Shown here piece by piece: positions 26,293-36,832 of a stretch of 64,000 bases of DNA. A program made the translations under genes and the position numbers. The DNA is from Corynebacterium sp. p3-SID1145 (lineage in GTDB: Bacteria; Actinomycetota; Actinomycetes; Mycobacteriales; Mycobacteriaceae): positions 1 to 64,000 of the forward strand of contig JALXXC010000009.1 in the NCBI GenBank assembly GCA_025144245.1, read 5' to 3'. The notes under the pieces were generated by a model. That model made no database searches. It worked only from the letters and a program-made list of their open reading frames with translations, and was not told where the DNA came from. Each line of letters starts with the position of its first letter. Position 1 is the first letter of the stretch.

Positions 26293-26523
26293 TTATTTCT
26301 TGCACCAAAGCTGGGCGATCGTACCTCCGCAGTTGAGCATGTCGCCCATGGCACCGGTGTAAAAAATCAGCGTCGGGGCCGCATCGTCTTCGACCGTCGT
26401 TGTGGCGGACGCTTGCGTGTCAGCGTTCGAAAGCAGGGCTTCCGTTGATGCATTCGCGGTCGGCGCAACGGTAACGGCAACGGCGGCAAGGATGGTGGCG
26501 CTCAGGGCAGAGATTTTCTTCAC
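26293..26523 (-). CDS. Small secreted two-cysteine peptide
   Basis: A 76-residue precursor: signal peptide MKKISALSATILAAVAVTVAPTANA with cleavage expected after ANA (residue 25), then an acidic Thr/Ala spacer and a hydrophobic C-terminal segment ending GAMGDMLNCGGTIAQLWCKK (Cys65, Cys74). Two cysteines nine residues apart could form a disulfide. The start is GTG with AAAGGA eight bases upstream, and a good promoter stands at 26587-26615. It is encoded between the histidine kinase and its response regulator, so it may be the signal sensed by the pair, a bacteriocin-like product or an accessory protein. No family recognised. Confidence 0.7.
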   Translation of the reverse strand: MKKISALSATILAAVAVTVAPTANASTEALLSNADTQASATTTVEDDAAPTLIFYTGAMGDMLNCGGTIAQLWCKK

Positions 26524-26586
26524 GAGTCGTCCTTTCGGGAAAAGACAGTGGCGGAGAGGATGAGGCGATTATCGATTGCTTCAACG

Positions 26587-26615
26587 ATTATGAATCTCTA
26601 GCCACCGGAGAACAA
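26587..26615 (-). promoter_or_regulatory. Promoter of the small secreted peptide gene
   Basis: On the minus strand: -35 TTGTTC (26610-26615), 17-base spacer, -10 CATAAT (26587-26592), about 64 bases before the GTG start. The inverted ACGAAAGTAG boxes lie just upstream, where an activator would bind. Confidence 0.6.
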
Positions 26616-26644
26616 GTTTTTGGGTAGCGTTTTGGAAAGACGGT

Positions 26645-26654
26645 ACGAAAGTAG
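26645..26654 (+). repeat. ACGAAAGTAG box 2 (peptide promoter)
   Basis: Left arm of a perfect 10-bp inverted repeat with 26676-26685, centred ~55 bases upstream of the peptide -35. It could be an operator or the stem of a kinase-gene terminator. Confidence 0.6.
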
Positions 26655-26675
26655 ATTGACGTGACCTGGGGAGAG

Positions 26676-26685
26676 CTACTTTCGT
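26676..26685 (-). repeat. ACGAAAGTAG box 3 (overlaps the kinase stop)
   Basis: Right arm of the inverted repeat. On the minus strand it is the end of the kinase gene, its last three bases TAG being the stop codon. Confidence 0.6.
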
Positions 26686-27842
26686 GCATTCCGCTGGTCC
26701 AGTTTTGCGAGCGGAAACGCTAGTTCGGTTCGCCAGGTGGATTCAGCCTTGGTGAAAGTCAATGTTCCTCCGTCGCTCTTGACCAGACTCACCGCGTCGT
26801 TGAGTCCAATTTCGGTGGTCATATTCAGGTCAGGGGAGCTTGTGGCGATGGTGTTCTGAATCGCCACAGTCACAGAGTCTTCGTCGCGAACCGCAGCTAC
26901 GATGATGGGTTCAGACTGGTCAGCGTACTTCAGGATGTTTGTTTTAAGCTCTCGGGTCACCGCGTAACCGTGCCGCATATGGATGCCTGACAGCACTGTC
27001 TCGTTAATTCCGGACTCGACGACGGTGAATCCATGGCTTCGAATCTTCCCGATGATGGTGATCAGGTCGTTGAGCAATTCTGTCGGCCCTTGAGAATTGT
27101 CCAGGGCGAAGTCTGATTCGTCGCTAGTTTTCATGAAGCGGATAAGTTCGCGGACCTCGCGCATAGCGCGTCGCGCATCGTCTGCGATCAGCAGTGACTC
27201 TTGGCGCGTTTTTTCAGGCGCGTTCATTGCCATGGATTCGCTACGGAGAACGACAGACGTGAGCGAAGCCGCCACAGATCCGTGCAGCGCTCTCACTGCA
27301 CGCTCCCGTTCGTCTTCGATTTGCTGCTGAAATCTCTCCGATTCTCTTCTTCTGATCACCAACGTCTCGCGGATGACAAGTGCACCAGTCCAAACGAGGA
27401 TGATGAATACGCCGAGAATCGCACTCGGCTCCGGGTCATCCGGAATTAATTCGCCATCAACGACCTGTGTTAACGCGAGGTACCACAGTAAAAAAGCACA
27501 GAGAGCGCTTACCGTCGGACGCAGACATAGTGCGAGATTCGCTACGACGGCCAGCGTGCCGAAGAAGACGACGGGGCTTTCCAGCCCGGGGCGGGTCGAC
27601 ACAATCTGGAGCAAGACCGCGAAGGCGAAGGCCGACGGAAGAGGACTCAACAGCGCGCAAACTGCGACGATGGGCACGACGAAACGAAGAGTGGTTGCGA
27701 TCGTACTATCGGGGATGCCAGCGGCGAGTAGCCCCACAACGACGCTGACCGCGCACACGACAAGGGCGCTCCCCGCGGCGAACCACCGGGGCGGAACCGG
27801 AGCTTCGGGGAAGGCCTGAATCCACTGGCGCAACGATGTCAC
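26676..27842 (-). CDS. Sensor histidine kinase (HisKA_3 type)
   Basis: A 388-residue membrane sensor kinase. Residues ~20-160 form about five or six membrane helices with very short loops, so the sensor is intramembrane. The dimerisation/phosphotransfer segment RAVRALHGSVAASLTSVVL carries the acceptor His187. The ATPase domain is short and somewhat degenerate: N-box with Asn302 (RELKTNILKYA) and a weak G-box (EIGLNDAVSLVKSDGG). The start is GTG without a ribosome site, with TATTAC about nine bases upstream, suggesting a leaderless message. It works with the LuxR-type regulator 420 bases downstream, with a secreted peptide gene between. It is divergent from the TrmH-family gene. Confidence 0.92.
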   Translation of the reverse strand: MTSLRQWIQAFPEAPVPPRWFAAGSALVVCAVSVVVGLLAAGIPDSTIATTLRFVVPIVAVCALLSPLPSAFAFAVLLQIVSTRPGLESPVVFFGTLAVVANLALCLRPTVSALCAFLLWYLALTQVVDGELIPDDPEPSAILGVFIILVWTGALVIRETLVIRRRESERFQQQIEDERERAVRALHGSVAASLTSVVLRSESMAMNAPEKTRQESLLIADDARRAMREVRELIRFMKTSDESDFALDNSQGPTELLNDLITIIGKIRSHGFTVVESGINETVLSGIHMRHGYAVTRELKTNILKYADQSEPIIVAAVRDEDSVTVAIQNTIATSSPDLNMTTEIGLNDAVSLVKSDGGTLTFTKAESTWRTELAFPLAKLDQRNARK

Positions 27843-27892
27843 ACGGTTAGCGTAATAGCGTGCCTGCTTTGGCGCTTATAGGCTGTGTCACT

Positions 27893-28705
27893 ATGAGTCT
27901 CGATTTCTCCCAGCCTTTCACTGAACGCACTCCGCGGGTGGTCAACGCGGCGAAGTTGAACCGTGCGGCGGGGCGTCGTAAAGCGAAAGCTTTCTTGGCG
28001 GAAGGGGAGAACTCCGTGGAGGCGGCTGTGGCGACGGGCGCGGCGACGGACCTGTTCGTGACGGAGGCTGCCGCGGACCGCTTCGCGGATGTTGTGACCG
28101 CGGCGGGCTATATGGATGTGTTCACGCATGCGATCACGGACAAGGCGGCGCAATCGCTGACGGACACAGTGCACACGACCGGCATCTTCGCGGTGTGCAG
28201 GCCGGTGACGTGGACGCTGGGCGCGATTTTGAAGGGGCGCCCGAAGCTGGTCGCGGTGTGCGTGGAGACGAATGATCCGGGCAATGCCGGAACGATTATT
28301 CGCCTCGTCGACGCGCTTGGTGCCGATGCAGTCGTCTTCGCCGGCGACACCGTCGACCCGGAATCCCCGAAGGTCGTGCGCTCTTCCGCCGGCTCGCTGT
28401 TCCACGTCCCGGTCGCCCGGGAGCGCGACATCAAGGGGGCGCTCGGACAGCTGAGGGCAGCAGGCTTATCGACGTTCGCCACCACCATGCACGGCGACGT
28501 CGACCTCGCGGATTCCGGTGGTGTGCTTGACCAGCCCACTGCGTGGCTGTTCGGCAACGAAGCCCACGGCCTGCCTCAGGATGTGCTGGACACCGCCGAC
28601 CATACTGTCTCCATCCCGATCACCGGCTCCGCCGAATCGCTGAATCTGTCCACTGCGGCGTCGATCTGTTTGTGGGAGTCGGCGAAGGCGCTCGCAGAGG
28701 ATTAG
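27893..28705 (+). CDS. TrmH/SpoU-family RNA 2'-O-methyltransferase
   Basis: A 270-residue SPOUT methyltransferase acting on rRNA or tRNA ribose. The N-terminal substrate-binding region (RKAKAFLAEGENSVEAAVATG) precedes the knotted domain with motif 1 ETNDPGNAGTIIR, motif 2 LFGNEAHGLP and motif 3 IPITGSAESLNLSTAASI. The start is the ATG at 27893; upstream codons lack a ribosome site and the message is probably nearly leaderless. In actinobacteria this gene regularly precedes pheS. Its stop overlaps the convergent dioxygenase-like gene by four bases. Confidence 0.93.
   Translation: MSLDFSQPFTERTPRVVNAAKLNRAAGRRKAKAFLAEGENSVEAAVATGAATDLFVTEAAADRFADVVTAAGYMDVFTHAITDKAAQSLTDTVHTTGIFAVCRPVTWTLGAILKGRPKLVAVCVETNDPGNAGTIIRLVDALGADAVVFAGDTVDPESPKVVRSSAGSLFHVPVARERDIKGALGQLRAAGLSTFATTMHGDVDLADSGGVLDQPTAWLFGNEAHGLPQDVLDTADHTVSIPITGSAESLNLSTAASICLWESAKALAED
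28464..28474 (+). repeat. GCTTATCGACG word, copy in the TrmH-family gene
   Basis: Exact 11-mer, read in the frame ggc tta tcg acg (Gly-Leu-Ser-Thr), using the rare leucine codon TTA. Confidence 0.9.
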
Positions 28706-29739
28706 GCACTCGGCGGGACGGGGGCACCGCTCGGCGCGGCACCACCAGATCCTGCCGGGCCACCGGGGCCACCGGGTCCACCGCCCATGCCGGGTGCACC
28801 GCCGCCGCCCGAATTCGGTGTCGTGGTGTCGATGGGTACATCGATGGTCGCGTTGTAACCAGACTGGACATCTCCGGATACCGCAGGGGTTTGCTGTTCC
28901 CAGCCGTCGCCGAAGACGTTGTCGGTCTCCAGCGTGATTCGGGAATAGGGAGTTCCGGAGTCGGTGTAGTTGTCAGTTTTGTACACCGCGTCGCAGACTT
29001 CTTCCGGAACAGCGATCTGCGAAGTGAGAATCGCGTTCGTGCTGTCGGCGATATCGTCCACAGAGGGGAATACTTCGAAGTGGATATGGGGCCATCGACC
29101 TTCGTAGCACCCCGGAACGATGGTCGTGAACTCTACGTATCCGTCATCGCCGGTGACCTGGACACCACGCAGGTACGTTTCGTCTTCCAGACCGGATGAA
29201 TACATGGAATAGCGGCCGGCAGCGTCGCAATGCCAAATATAGACAGCGGCACCCACCATCGGGGAGTTGTTGTTGACCATGTCGACGATGTTCATCCGCA
29301 ACTTCAGCGGTACACCACTTGCGGTTGCGCCGCCGCCGATTGAGCCGCGGATATCGCTGCGCTCAACACCGACCTTCTCTAGAACGTCTGGCCCGTTGGA
29401 GCCGTCGCCCGGATATGGCCCGGCCGTTTCGCTGTTCATCTCAGTGAGGTTTTCAGCTGTACTGGTGGGAGAAGCAGACGACGTACTTGTCGGGGAGGTC
29501 GTAGTCAAGGATGCGGTGTTCTCTTCGCCCGGGGCGCACGCCGCAAGGGCGACTGATCCGGCGCCTAGGCCGAAGATACTCAACAGTTTGCGCCGTGACA
29601 AGCGGTTTTCAATAGTGGCGATGTCGAAGATCAGACCTTGGTCTTCGGGATCCTCTGCTTGGTTTGGCAGTACGCGGCCCTCGAAAGTTCTCGGAACTTC
29701 ATTGACGCCATTCACTGTGTTGTTTTCACGGGTGCCCAA
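28702..29739 (-). CDS. Exported intradiol-dioxygenase-fold lipoprotein
   Basis: A ~345-residue protein with an intradiol ring-cleavage dioxygenase fold outside the membrane. A Tat-type motif SRRKLLSIFGLGAGSVALAAC with lipobox LAAC lies ~50 residues in. A Thr/Ser linker follows, then TAGPYPGDG, VGAAVYIWHCDAAGRYSMYSS and the histidine ligands in WPHIHFEVF, matching the catalytic family core. The tail is low complexity (GGGGAPGMGGGPGGPGGPAG). The start is uncertain: TTG at 29739 has AAGGA at good spacing; TTG at 29745 and GTG at 29715 are alternatives. An aromatic substrate is likely from the family but is unproven here. Confidence 0.85.
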   Translation of the reverse strand: MGTRENNTVNGVNEVPRTFEGRVLPNQAEDPEDQGLIFDIATIENRLSRRKLLSIFGLGAGSVALAACAPGEENTASLTTTSPTSTSSASPTSTAENLTEMNSETAGPYPGDGSNGPDVLEKVGVERSDIRGSIGGGATASGVPLKLRMNIVDMVNNNSPMVGAAVYIWHCDAAGRYSMYSSGLEDETYLRGVQVTGDDGYVEFTTIVPGCYEGRWPHIHFEVFPSVDDIADSTNAILTSQIAVPEEVCDAVYKTDNYTDSGTPYSRITLETDNVFGDGWEQQTPAVSGDVQSGYNATIDVPIDTTTPNSGGGGAPGMGGGPGGPGGPAGSGGAAPSGAPVPPSA

Positions 29740-31033
<1,294 letters not shown>

Positions 31034-31059
31034 ATAGGGAAGGTCTTAGGAGAAACAGA

Positions 31060-33594
31060 ATGCTTATTTCCCAGAAGTGGTTGACGTCCCTGCTGAACAA
31101 CGCCGGTAACCCCGGCTGGTCGGTGAGCCCAGAGGAGCTCGACGCCGGTTTTGTGCGCGTCGGCTTCGAAACGGAGGGCTACGAGCCGCTGCCGGAGGTC
31201 ACCGGTCCGCTCGTCGTGGGGCGAGTCGAGGAGATCGAGGAGCTTACCGGGTTCAAGAAGCCGATCCGCTACTGCCAGGTCAACGTCGGCGACGCCAACG
31301 GCACGGGCGAGCTGCAGGGGATTATCTGCGGCGCCCGCAACTTCGCACTGAACGATCTCGTCGTCGTCTCCCTGCCGGGCGCAGTGCTGCCGGGCGGGTT
31401 CGAGATCTCCGCGCGCAAAACGTACGACCATATTTCCAACGGCATGATGGCCTCCGAGGCGGAGCTCGGCCTCACGACCAAGAGCGACGGCATCATCGTC
31501 CTGCCGGAGGGTGCGGGCGAGCCGGGCCAGGACGCGCGCGAGGTGCTCGGCGGCTTCGACGACACTGTTTTCGAGGTCAACGTCACTCCCGACCGCGGCT
31601 ACGCGCTCTCGGCGCGCGGGCTCGGCAGGGAAGTGGCCTCCGCCTTCGGGCTGGAGTACAAGGACGTGGCGGAGGATGCGTCGATAAGCGGTGTCGATCT
31701 GTCTGCCGTGCCGGAGCCAACAGGCGACGTTCTGCCCGTGACGGTTGAGGAATCGACGAAAGCCGTGCGCTTCGGCGTGCGGAAGGTGGAAGGCATCGAC
31801 CCGGCCGCGCCGACGCCGTTCTGGATGAAGCGCGCGCTGCTGCTCAGCGGAGTGCGTTCCGTCAACGCGGCGACGGATGTGACCAACTACGTCATGCTGC
31901 TGCTCGGCCAGCCGATGCACGCATTCGACGCTAAGAAGATTGCCGGCGGGCTGCGCATCCACAATGCTGATGGTGGCGAGGAATTCGAGACCCTCGACCA
32001 CGTGAAGCGCACCCTCACCCCGGGCGACGTGGTCATTTCCGACGACAACGGTATTCAGTCGCTCGCAGCGATCATGGGCGGCACGACCTCCGAGATCGCC
32101 GATGACACGACCGAGGTCTATTTCGAGGCCGCGACGTGGGATGCGCTCACCGTCGCGCGCTCCGCACGCCACCACAAGCTCAGCTCCGAAGCTTCTCGAC
32201 GCTTCGAGCGCGGCGTCGATCCCGCCCTCGTCGAGGTCGCCCTTGATATGGCATGCGCCCTGCTGGTCTCCATCGCCGGCGGCACCGTGGCGGACAAGCG
32301 GACGATCGTCGGCGAGACCCCGCAGCGTACGACAATCCGTCTGCGCGCGGCGCGGCCTTCCGAGTTGATCGGTGTGGATTACTCGCTCGAGACCGTGGTT
32401 GGTCGTCTCGAGGAGGTCGGCTGCCGTGTGGAGCAGAGCACGGAGGACGGAGAGACTGTGCTGTCCGTGACCCCGCCGACGTGGCGCACCGACCTGAACG
32501 AGCCCGTTGAGCTCATCGAGGAGATTGTGCGTCTTGAGGGCCTCGACGACATTCCCCTCGAGATGCCGACTCCCCGCGGCGGCCGCGGCCTGTCGCCCCT
32601 CCAGCGCCGCCGCCGTGCGGTGACGCACGCGCTGGCGTACTCCGGCTACGCCGAGGTCATCCCGACACCGTTCATGTCCAACACCGTGCTGGACACCTGG
32701 GGTCTGGACGCCGACGATGCACGCCGCAACGTAGTCTCCGTGCAGAACCCGCTCGACGCCGACTACTCCGTTCTGGCCACGACACTGCTTCCGGCAATGC
32801 TGGAGGCTGTCGGCCGCAACGTCGCACGCGGCCGCCACGACCTTTCCCTGTTCTCCGTGGCGCAGGTGGCGTTCAAGACTGCCGATACCTCCCCGATGCC
32901 GAGCGTCGCGCAGCGTCCTGAGGACGCGGTGGTCGAAGAGCTGATCGCGTCCCTGCCGGAGCAGAACCTGCACGCCGCGACTGTTGCAACCGGCAACACC
33001 GAGCTCACCGGTCCGTGGGGCGACGGCCGCGCGTACACGTGGGCCGATGCAGTGGAGGCGGCCCAGGTTGTCGCCCGTGCCGCGGGCGTGGACCTCGAGC
33101 TTTCCGCCGCGGAGGAGCTGCCGTGGCACCCGGGTCGCTGCGCTGCGCTGTCTGTCGCAGTTGAGGGAGAATCCCGTGTCGTCGGCTACGCAGGCGAATT
33201 GCACCCGCAGGTGCTCGAGGCACTGGGTCTGCCGGCGCGCACGTGCGCGATGGAAATCGACCTCACCGTGCTGCCGCTGGCGGAGAAGCTTCCGGCCCCG
33301 GTGCTGTCGTCCTTCCCCGCCCTGCACCAGGATGTCGCGCTCGTCGTCGACGAGGAGATCCCGGCAGAGGCCGTGCGGAAGACTCTGGAGGACAATGCCG
33401 GGGAGCTCATCGAAGAGGTCACGCTTTTCGACGTCTACCGTTCCGGTTCCCTCGGCGACGGCAAGAAGTCCCTCGCCTTCGGTCTTGTGTTCCGCGCTCC
33501 CGACCGGACCCTCACCGAGGATGAAGCATCCGAGGGTCGTCTGGCAGCCGCGAAGGCCGCGGAACAGAAGTTCGGCGCACAGATGCGCGCATAA
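31060..33594 (+). CDS. pheT: Phenylalanyl-tRNA synthetase β subunit
   Basis: The 844-residue PheT has, in order, an N-terminal tRNA-binding OB fold (VGRVEEIEELTGFKKPIRYCQV; residues ~45-160), the B3/B4 editing domain, B5, a class II core-like fold (SPLQRRRRAVTHALAYSGYAEV) and a C-terminal ferredoxin-like anticodon-binding domain (FPALHQDVALVVDEEIPAE). AGGAG precedes the ATG. It is directly upstream of argC with only 55 bases between. Confidence 0.98.
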   Translation: MLISQKWLTSLLNNAGNPGWSVSPEELDAGFVRVGFETEGYEPLPEVTGPLVVGRVEEIEELTGFKKPIRYCQVNVGDANGTGELQGIICGARNFALNDLVVVSLPGAVLPGGFEISARKTYDHISNGMMASEAELGLTTKSDGIIVLPEGAGEPGQDAREVLGGFDDTVFEVNVTPDRGYALSARGLGREVASAFGLEYKDVAEDASISGVDLSAVPEPTGDVLPVTVEESTKAVRFGVRKVEGIDPAAPTPFWMKRALLLSGVRSVNAATDVTNYVMLLLGQPMHAFDAKKIAGGLRIHNADGGEEFETLDHVKRTLTPGDVVISDDNGIQSLAAIMGGTTSEIADDTTEVYFEAATWDALTVARSARHHKLSSEASRRFERGVDPALVEVALDMACALLVSIAGGTVADKRTIVGETPQRTTIRLRAARPSELIGVDYSLETVVGRLEEVGCRVEQSTEDGETVLSVTPPTWRTDLNEPVELIEEIVRLEGLDDIPLEMPTPRGGRGLSPLQRRRRAVTHALAYSGYAEVIPTPFMSNTVLDTWGLDADDARRNVVSVQNPLDADYSVLATTLLPAMLEAVGRNVARGRHDLSLFSVAQVAFKTADTSPMPSVAQRPEDAVVEELIASLPEQNLHAATVATGNTELTGPWGDGRAYTWADAVEAAQVVARAAGVDLELSAAEELPWHPGRCAALSVAVEGESRVVGYAGELHPQVLEALGLPARTCAMEIDLTVLPLAEKLPAPVLSSFPALHQDVALVVDEEIPAEAVRKTLEDNAGELIEEVTLFDVYRSGSLGDGKKSLAFGLVFRAPDRTLTEDEASEGRLAAAKAAEQKFGAQMRA
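31679..31689 (-). repeat. GCTTATCGACG word, copy in pheT
   Basis: Exact 11-mer on the minus strand. pheT reads tcg ata agc (Ser-Ile-Ser), using the rare isoleucine codon ATA. Confidence 0.9.
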
Positions 33595-33600
33595 AATGAT

Positions 33601-33643
33601 TTGCGTGTAATAAATTGCAATCGGTGTCGGTGCTGTGTAGCCT
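33601..33643 (+). promoter_or_regulatory. argC promoter with possible ArgR operator
   Basis: -35 TTGCAA (33615-33620), 17-base spacer, -10 TAGCCT (33638-33643), seven bases before the argC ATG, so a leaderless message. An AT-rich imperfect palindrome, TTGC at 33601 to GCAA at 33620, overlaps the -35 and is a candidate ArgR site. ArgR binding is inferred from position and AT-richness. Confidence 0.5.
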
Positions 33644-33649
33644 GACGCT

Positions 33650-34693
33650 ATGAGCTACTCAGTCGCTGTCGCAGGTGCCACCGGCTACGCAGGCGGGGAA
33701 ATCCTCCGCCTGCTGGTCGGCCACCCCCGTTTCCTGGACGGAACGTTGGAAATCGGTGCGCTGACCGGAAATTCGAATGCCGGACAATCTGCCTCTGACG
33801 TGCTGCCGCACGTTCCCCAGCTCGCTGACCGCGTGATCGAGGAGACCACCGTCGAGGTGCTGGCGAAGCACGACGTGGTGTTCCTTGGCCTCCCGCACGG
33901 ATTCTCCGCCGAGATCGGTGCCGCGCTGCCCCAAGAAGCGCTGGTGCTGGACTGCGCGGCCGATTTCCGCCTCCGCAACGCCGAGGACTGGACTGCATAT
34001 TACGGATCCGATCACGCTGGTTCCTGGCCCTACGGAATACCCGAGATGCCTGGCCACCGAGAGGAGATCGCGGCCTCGCGGCGCATCGCCGTACCGGGGT
34101 GCTTTCCCACGGGCGCGACGCTCGCCGCTCTGCCTGCCGCGGCTAAGGGTCTGGTGGAACCGACCTTCAACGTCGTCTCCGTGACTGGTGTATCCGGTGC
34201 CGGTAAGAAGGCGAACGTGGACCTGCTCGGCGCGGAGACCATGGGCTCGTTGAAGGCCTACAGCACCGCCGGCAAGCACCGCCACACCCCGGAGATGGTG
34301 CAGAACCTTTCCGAGGTCGCCGAAGGGGACGTCTCGGTGGGCTTCACTCCGGTCCTGGCTCCGCTCACCCGCGGCATTCTCTCCACCGTCACCGCACCGG
34401 TGGCACCCGGTGTCACCGAAGAAATAGCGCGCGAGGCATACGAGGAGTTCTACGACCGCGAACCGTTCGTGCGTCTGCTCCCGCAGGGGCGCCAGCCCCA
34501 GACCCAGCACATCGTGGGCAGCAATATGTGCCTGATGCAGGTCGAGGTTGATGAAGCGGCGGGCGTTCTGCTGGCGACCTCGGTGATCGACAACCTGACG
34601 AAGGGAACCGGCGGGGCAGCGGTCCAGTGCATGAACCTCGCCCTCGGATTCGATGAAACCGAGGGACTGCCGCAAGCGGCGGTGGCCCCCTAA
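33650..34693 (+). CDS. argC: N-acetyl-γ-glutamyl-phosphate reductase
   Basis: ArgC reduces N-acetylglutamyl phosphate to the semialdehyde using NADPH, the third step of arginine synthesis. The 347-residue protein has the nucleotide fold [18 protein letters not shown], catalytic Cys in [13 protein letters not shown], and the HRHTPEM segment. It opens the arginine operon just after its promoter. No ribosome site is visible, in line with a leaderless start. Confidence 0.98.
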   Translation: MSYSVAVAGATGYAGGEILRLLVGHPRFLDGTLEIGALTGNSNAGQSASDVLPHVPQLADRVIEETTVEVLAKHDVVFLGLPHGFSAEIGAALPQEALVLDCAADFRLRNAEDWTAYYGSDHAGSWPYGIPEMPGHREEIAASRRIAVPGCFPTGATLAALPAAAKGLVEPTFNVVSVTGVSGAGKKANVDLLGAETMGSLKAYSTAGKHRHTPEMVQNLSEVAEGDVSVGFTPVLAPLTRGILSTVTAPVAPGVTEEIAREAYEEFYDREPFVRLLPQGRQPQTQHIVGSNMCLMQVEVDEAAGVLLATSVIDNLTKGTGGAAVQCMNLALGFDETEGLPQAAVAP

Positions 34694-34720
34694 GCGTTTG
34701 AAGCAAAGGAAGACGAAGAC

Positions 34721-35881
34721 ATGTCTACGACAGGTGTGACAGCCCCAGCCGGGTTTTCCGCTGCTGGCGTCACGGCAGGAATCAAGCAGTCCGGTAAGCC
34801 GGACATGGCGCTGGTGGTCAACAACGGCCCGCGTTTCGACGCCGCTGCGGTGACCACCCGCAATAAAGTCGTCGCGGCCCCAGTGAAGGTCACCCGCCAG
34901 GCACTCAACAACGGTGCGTTGACGGCTGTGGTGTACAACTCTGGCAACGCGAATGCCTGCAACGGCAAGCAGGGCGATGTCGACGCCCAGGAGATGCAGG
35001 TCGCCACTGCCCGCGAGCTCGGCGTGGATCCGCAGGAGGTCGCGGTGTGCTCCACCGGGCTTATCGGGGACCTGCTGCCCATGGACGTGATCCGTGGCGG
35101 GATCACCAAGCTCGGCGCGAATCTGGGCGACAACGGTGCCGCAGCGGCCGAAGCCATTTTGACCACGGACCTGGTGGCTAAGGAAGCGGTCGTGGAGCGC
35201 GACGGCTGGAAGATCGGCGGCATGGCCAAGGGCGTCGGCATGATGGCGCCGTCACTGGCGACGATGCTGGTGTGCATCACCACCGATGCCGTGGTCAGTT
35301 CGGCGGTCCTGGATTCGGCGCTCCGTGAAGCCGCCGGGTCCACCTTCAACACCCTCGACATCGATGGCGCCACCTCCACCAACGACACGGTGATCGCCAT
35401 GGCTTCAGGCGCATCCGGTGTACAGCCGGACGCACAGCAGTTCGCCGAGGCCGTCACCGAGCTGAGCGAAGAGCTGTCGCGCCAGCTGCAGGCGGACGCG
35501 GAGGGTGTGACCAAGCGCGTCGTCATCACGGTCGAAGGGACCGCCGACGACGTACAGGCCCTCAACGCAGCCCGCACGATCGGCCGAGACAACCTGGTCA
35601 AGTGCGCCATGTTCGGATCCGACCCGAACTGGGGCCGCGTGCTCGCCGCTGTGGGGATGGCAAACGCGGAGATGGACCCGGAGAAGATCACGGTGTCCTT
35701 CAACGGCACCCCGGTGTGCGTCGACAGCACGGGCACGCCAGGTGCGCGCGACGTGGACCTGAGCGGTGCCGACGTGGAGGTGCTCGTCGATCTGGGCACC
35801 GGTGGTCCGGGACGGGCGAGCGTCCGCACGACGGATCTGTCGTACTCCTACGTGGAAATCAACTCGGAATACTCGACCTAG
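34721..35881 (+). CDS. argJ: Bifunctional ornithine acetyltransferase / N-acetylglutamate synthase
   Basis: ArgJ transfers acetyl from N-acetylornithine to glutamate, recycling the acetyl group. The 386-residue precursor contains [20 protein letters not shown]; self-cleavage before the Thr of ATML makes α and β chains, as in the family. The N-terminus [21 protein letters not shown] is typical. AAGGAAG precedes the ATG; it is 27 bases after argC. Confidence 0.97.
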   Translation: MSTTGVTAPAGFSAAGVTAGIKQSGKPDMALVVNNGPRFDAAAVTTRNKVVAAPVKVTRQALNNGALTAVVYNSGNANACNGKQGDVDAQEMQVATARELGVDPQEVAVCSTGLIGDLLPMDVIRGGITKLGANLGDNGAAAAEAILTTDLVAKEAVVERDGWKIGGMAKGVGMMAPSLATMLVCITTDAVVSSAVLDSALREAAGSTFNTLDIDGATSTNDTVIAMASGASGVQPDAQQFAEAVTELSEELSRQLQADAEGVTKRVVITVEGTADDVQALNAARTIGRDNLVKCAMFGSDPNWGRVLAAVGMANAEMDPEKITVSFNGTPVCVDSTGTPGARDVDLSGADVEVLVDLGTGGPGRASVRTTDLSYSYVEINSEYST

Positions 35882-35899
35882 GAACAGGGGGTACGTGAG

Positions 35900-36832
35900 A
35901 TGAAACTGAGCAACCGGGACCGGGCGCACGTCCTTGCCGAGGCGCTGCCGTGGCTGCAGCACTACCGCGACAAGATCGTAGTGGTGAAGTACGGCGGCAA
36001 CGCCATGATCGACGATGACTTGAAGTCCGCGTTCGCCGCGGACATGGTCTTCCTGCGCACCGTGGGCGCGAAGCCGGTCGTCGTGCACGGCGGCGGTCCG
36101 CAGATCACTGCGATGCTGGGCCAGCTGGGCCTCGACGGGGGCGAGTTCATCGGCGGTTTCCGTGTGACGACGCCGGAAATTCTCGACGTTGTCCGCATGG
36201 TGCTTTTCGGCCAGGTCGGCCGCGACCTGCTCGGCCGCATCAACTCCCACGGCCCCTATGCGGTGGGCACGTCGGGCGAGGATGCCGGGCTGTTCACCGC
36301 GCAGAAGCGCTACGTGGAGGTCGGCGGCGAGAAAAAGGACATCGGTCTCGTCGGCGAGATCGTCGATGTGAACCCGTCGGCAGTCATGGACATTATCGAG
36401 GCCGGGCGCATTCCGGTCGTCTCCAGCATCGCGCCCGGGACCGACGGCAACGTGTACAACGTCAACGCGGACTCGGCGGCTGGTGCGCTCGCGGCGGCGC
36501 TCAAAGCGGAGCGTCTCGTCGTGCTCACCAACGTGGAGGGCCTCTACACGGACTGGCCGAATAAGGACTCCCTGCTGTCCAAGATCACGTTGAGCCAGCT
36601 CGAGCGCATAGTCCCGGGTTTGGATTCGGGCATGATCCCGAAAATGGAGGCCTGCATGACGGCGGTGCGCGGGGGAGTAAGCGCCTCGCACGTCATCGAC
36701 GGCCGCATCCCGCACGCGGTGCTGCTCGAGCTGCTGACCATGGGCGGTGTGGGCACCATGGTGCTGCCGGACGATTATGAGAAAGAGAACTACCCCGAAG
36801 GAACCGTTTTCAGGAAGGATGATCCGCAGTGA
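35900..36832 (+). CDS. argB: Acetylglutamate kinase
   Basis: ArgB phosphorylates N-acetylglutamate and is usually the arginine-inhibited control point in actinobacteria. The 310 residues include VVKYGGNAM near the N-terminus, VVHGGGPQI and [13 protein letters not shown]. An N-terminal extension ([11 protein letters not shown]) of the kind seen in arginine-sensitive hexameric enzymes is present. Its stop overlaps the argD start. Confidence 0.98.
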   Translation: MKLSNRDRAHVLAEALPWLQHYRDKIVVVKYGGNAMIDDDLKSAFAADMVFLRTVGAKPVVVHGGGPQITAMLGQLGLDGGEFIGGFRVTTPEILDVVRMVLFGQVGRDLLGRINSHGPYAVGTSGEDAGLFTAQKRYVEVGGEKKDIGLVGEIVDVNPSAVMDIIEAGRIPVVSSIAPGTDGNVYNVNADSAAGALAAALKAERLVVLTNVEGLYTDWPNKDSLLSKITLSQLERIVPGLDSGMIPKMEACMTAVRGGVSASHVIDGRIPHAVLLELLTMGGVGTMVLPDDYEKENYPEGTVFRKDDPQ

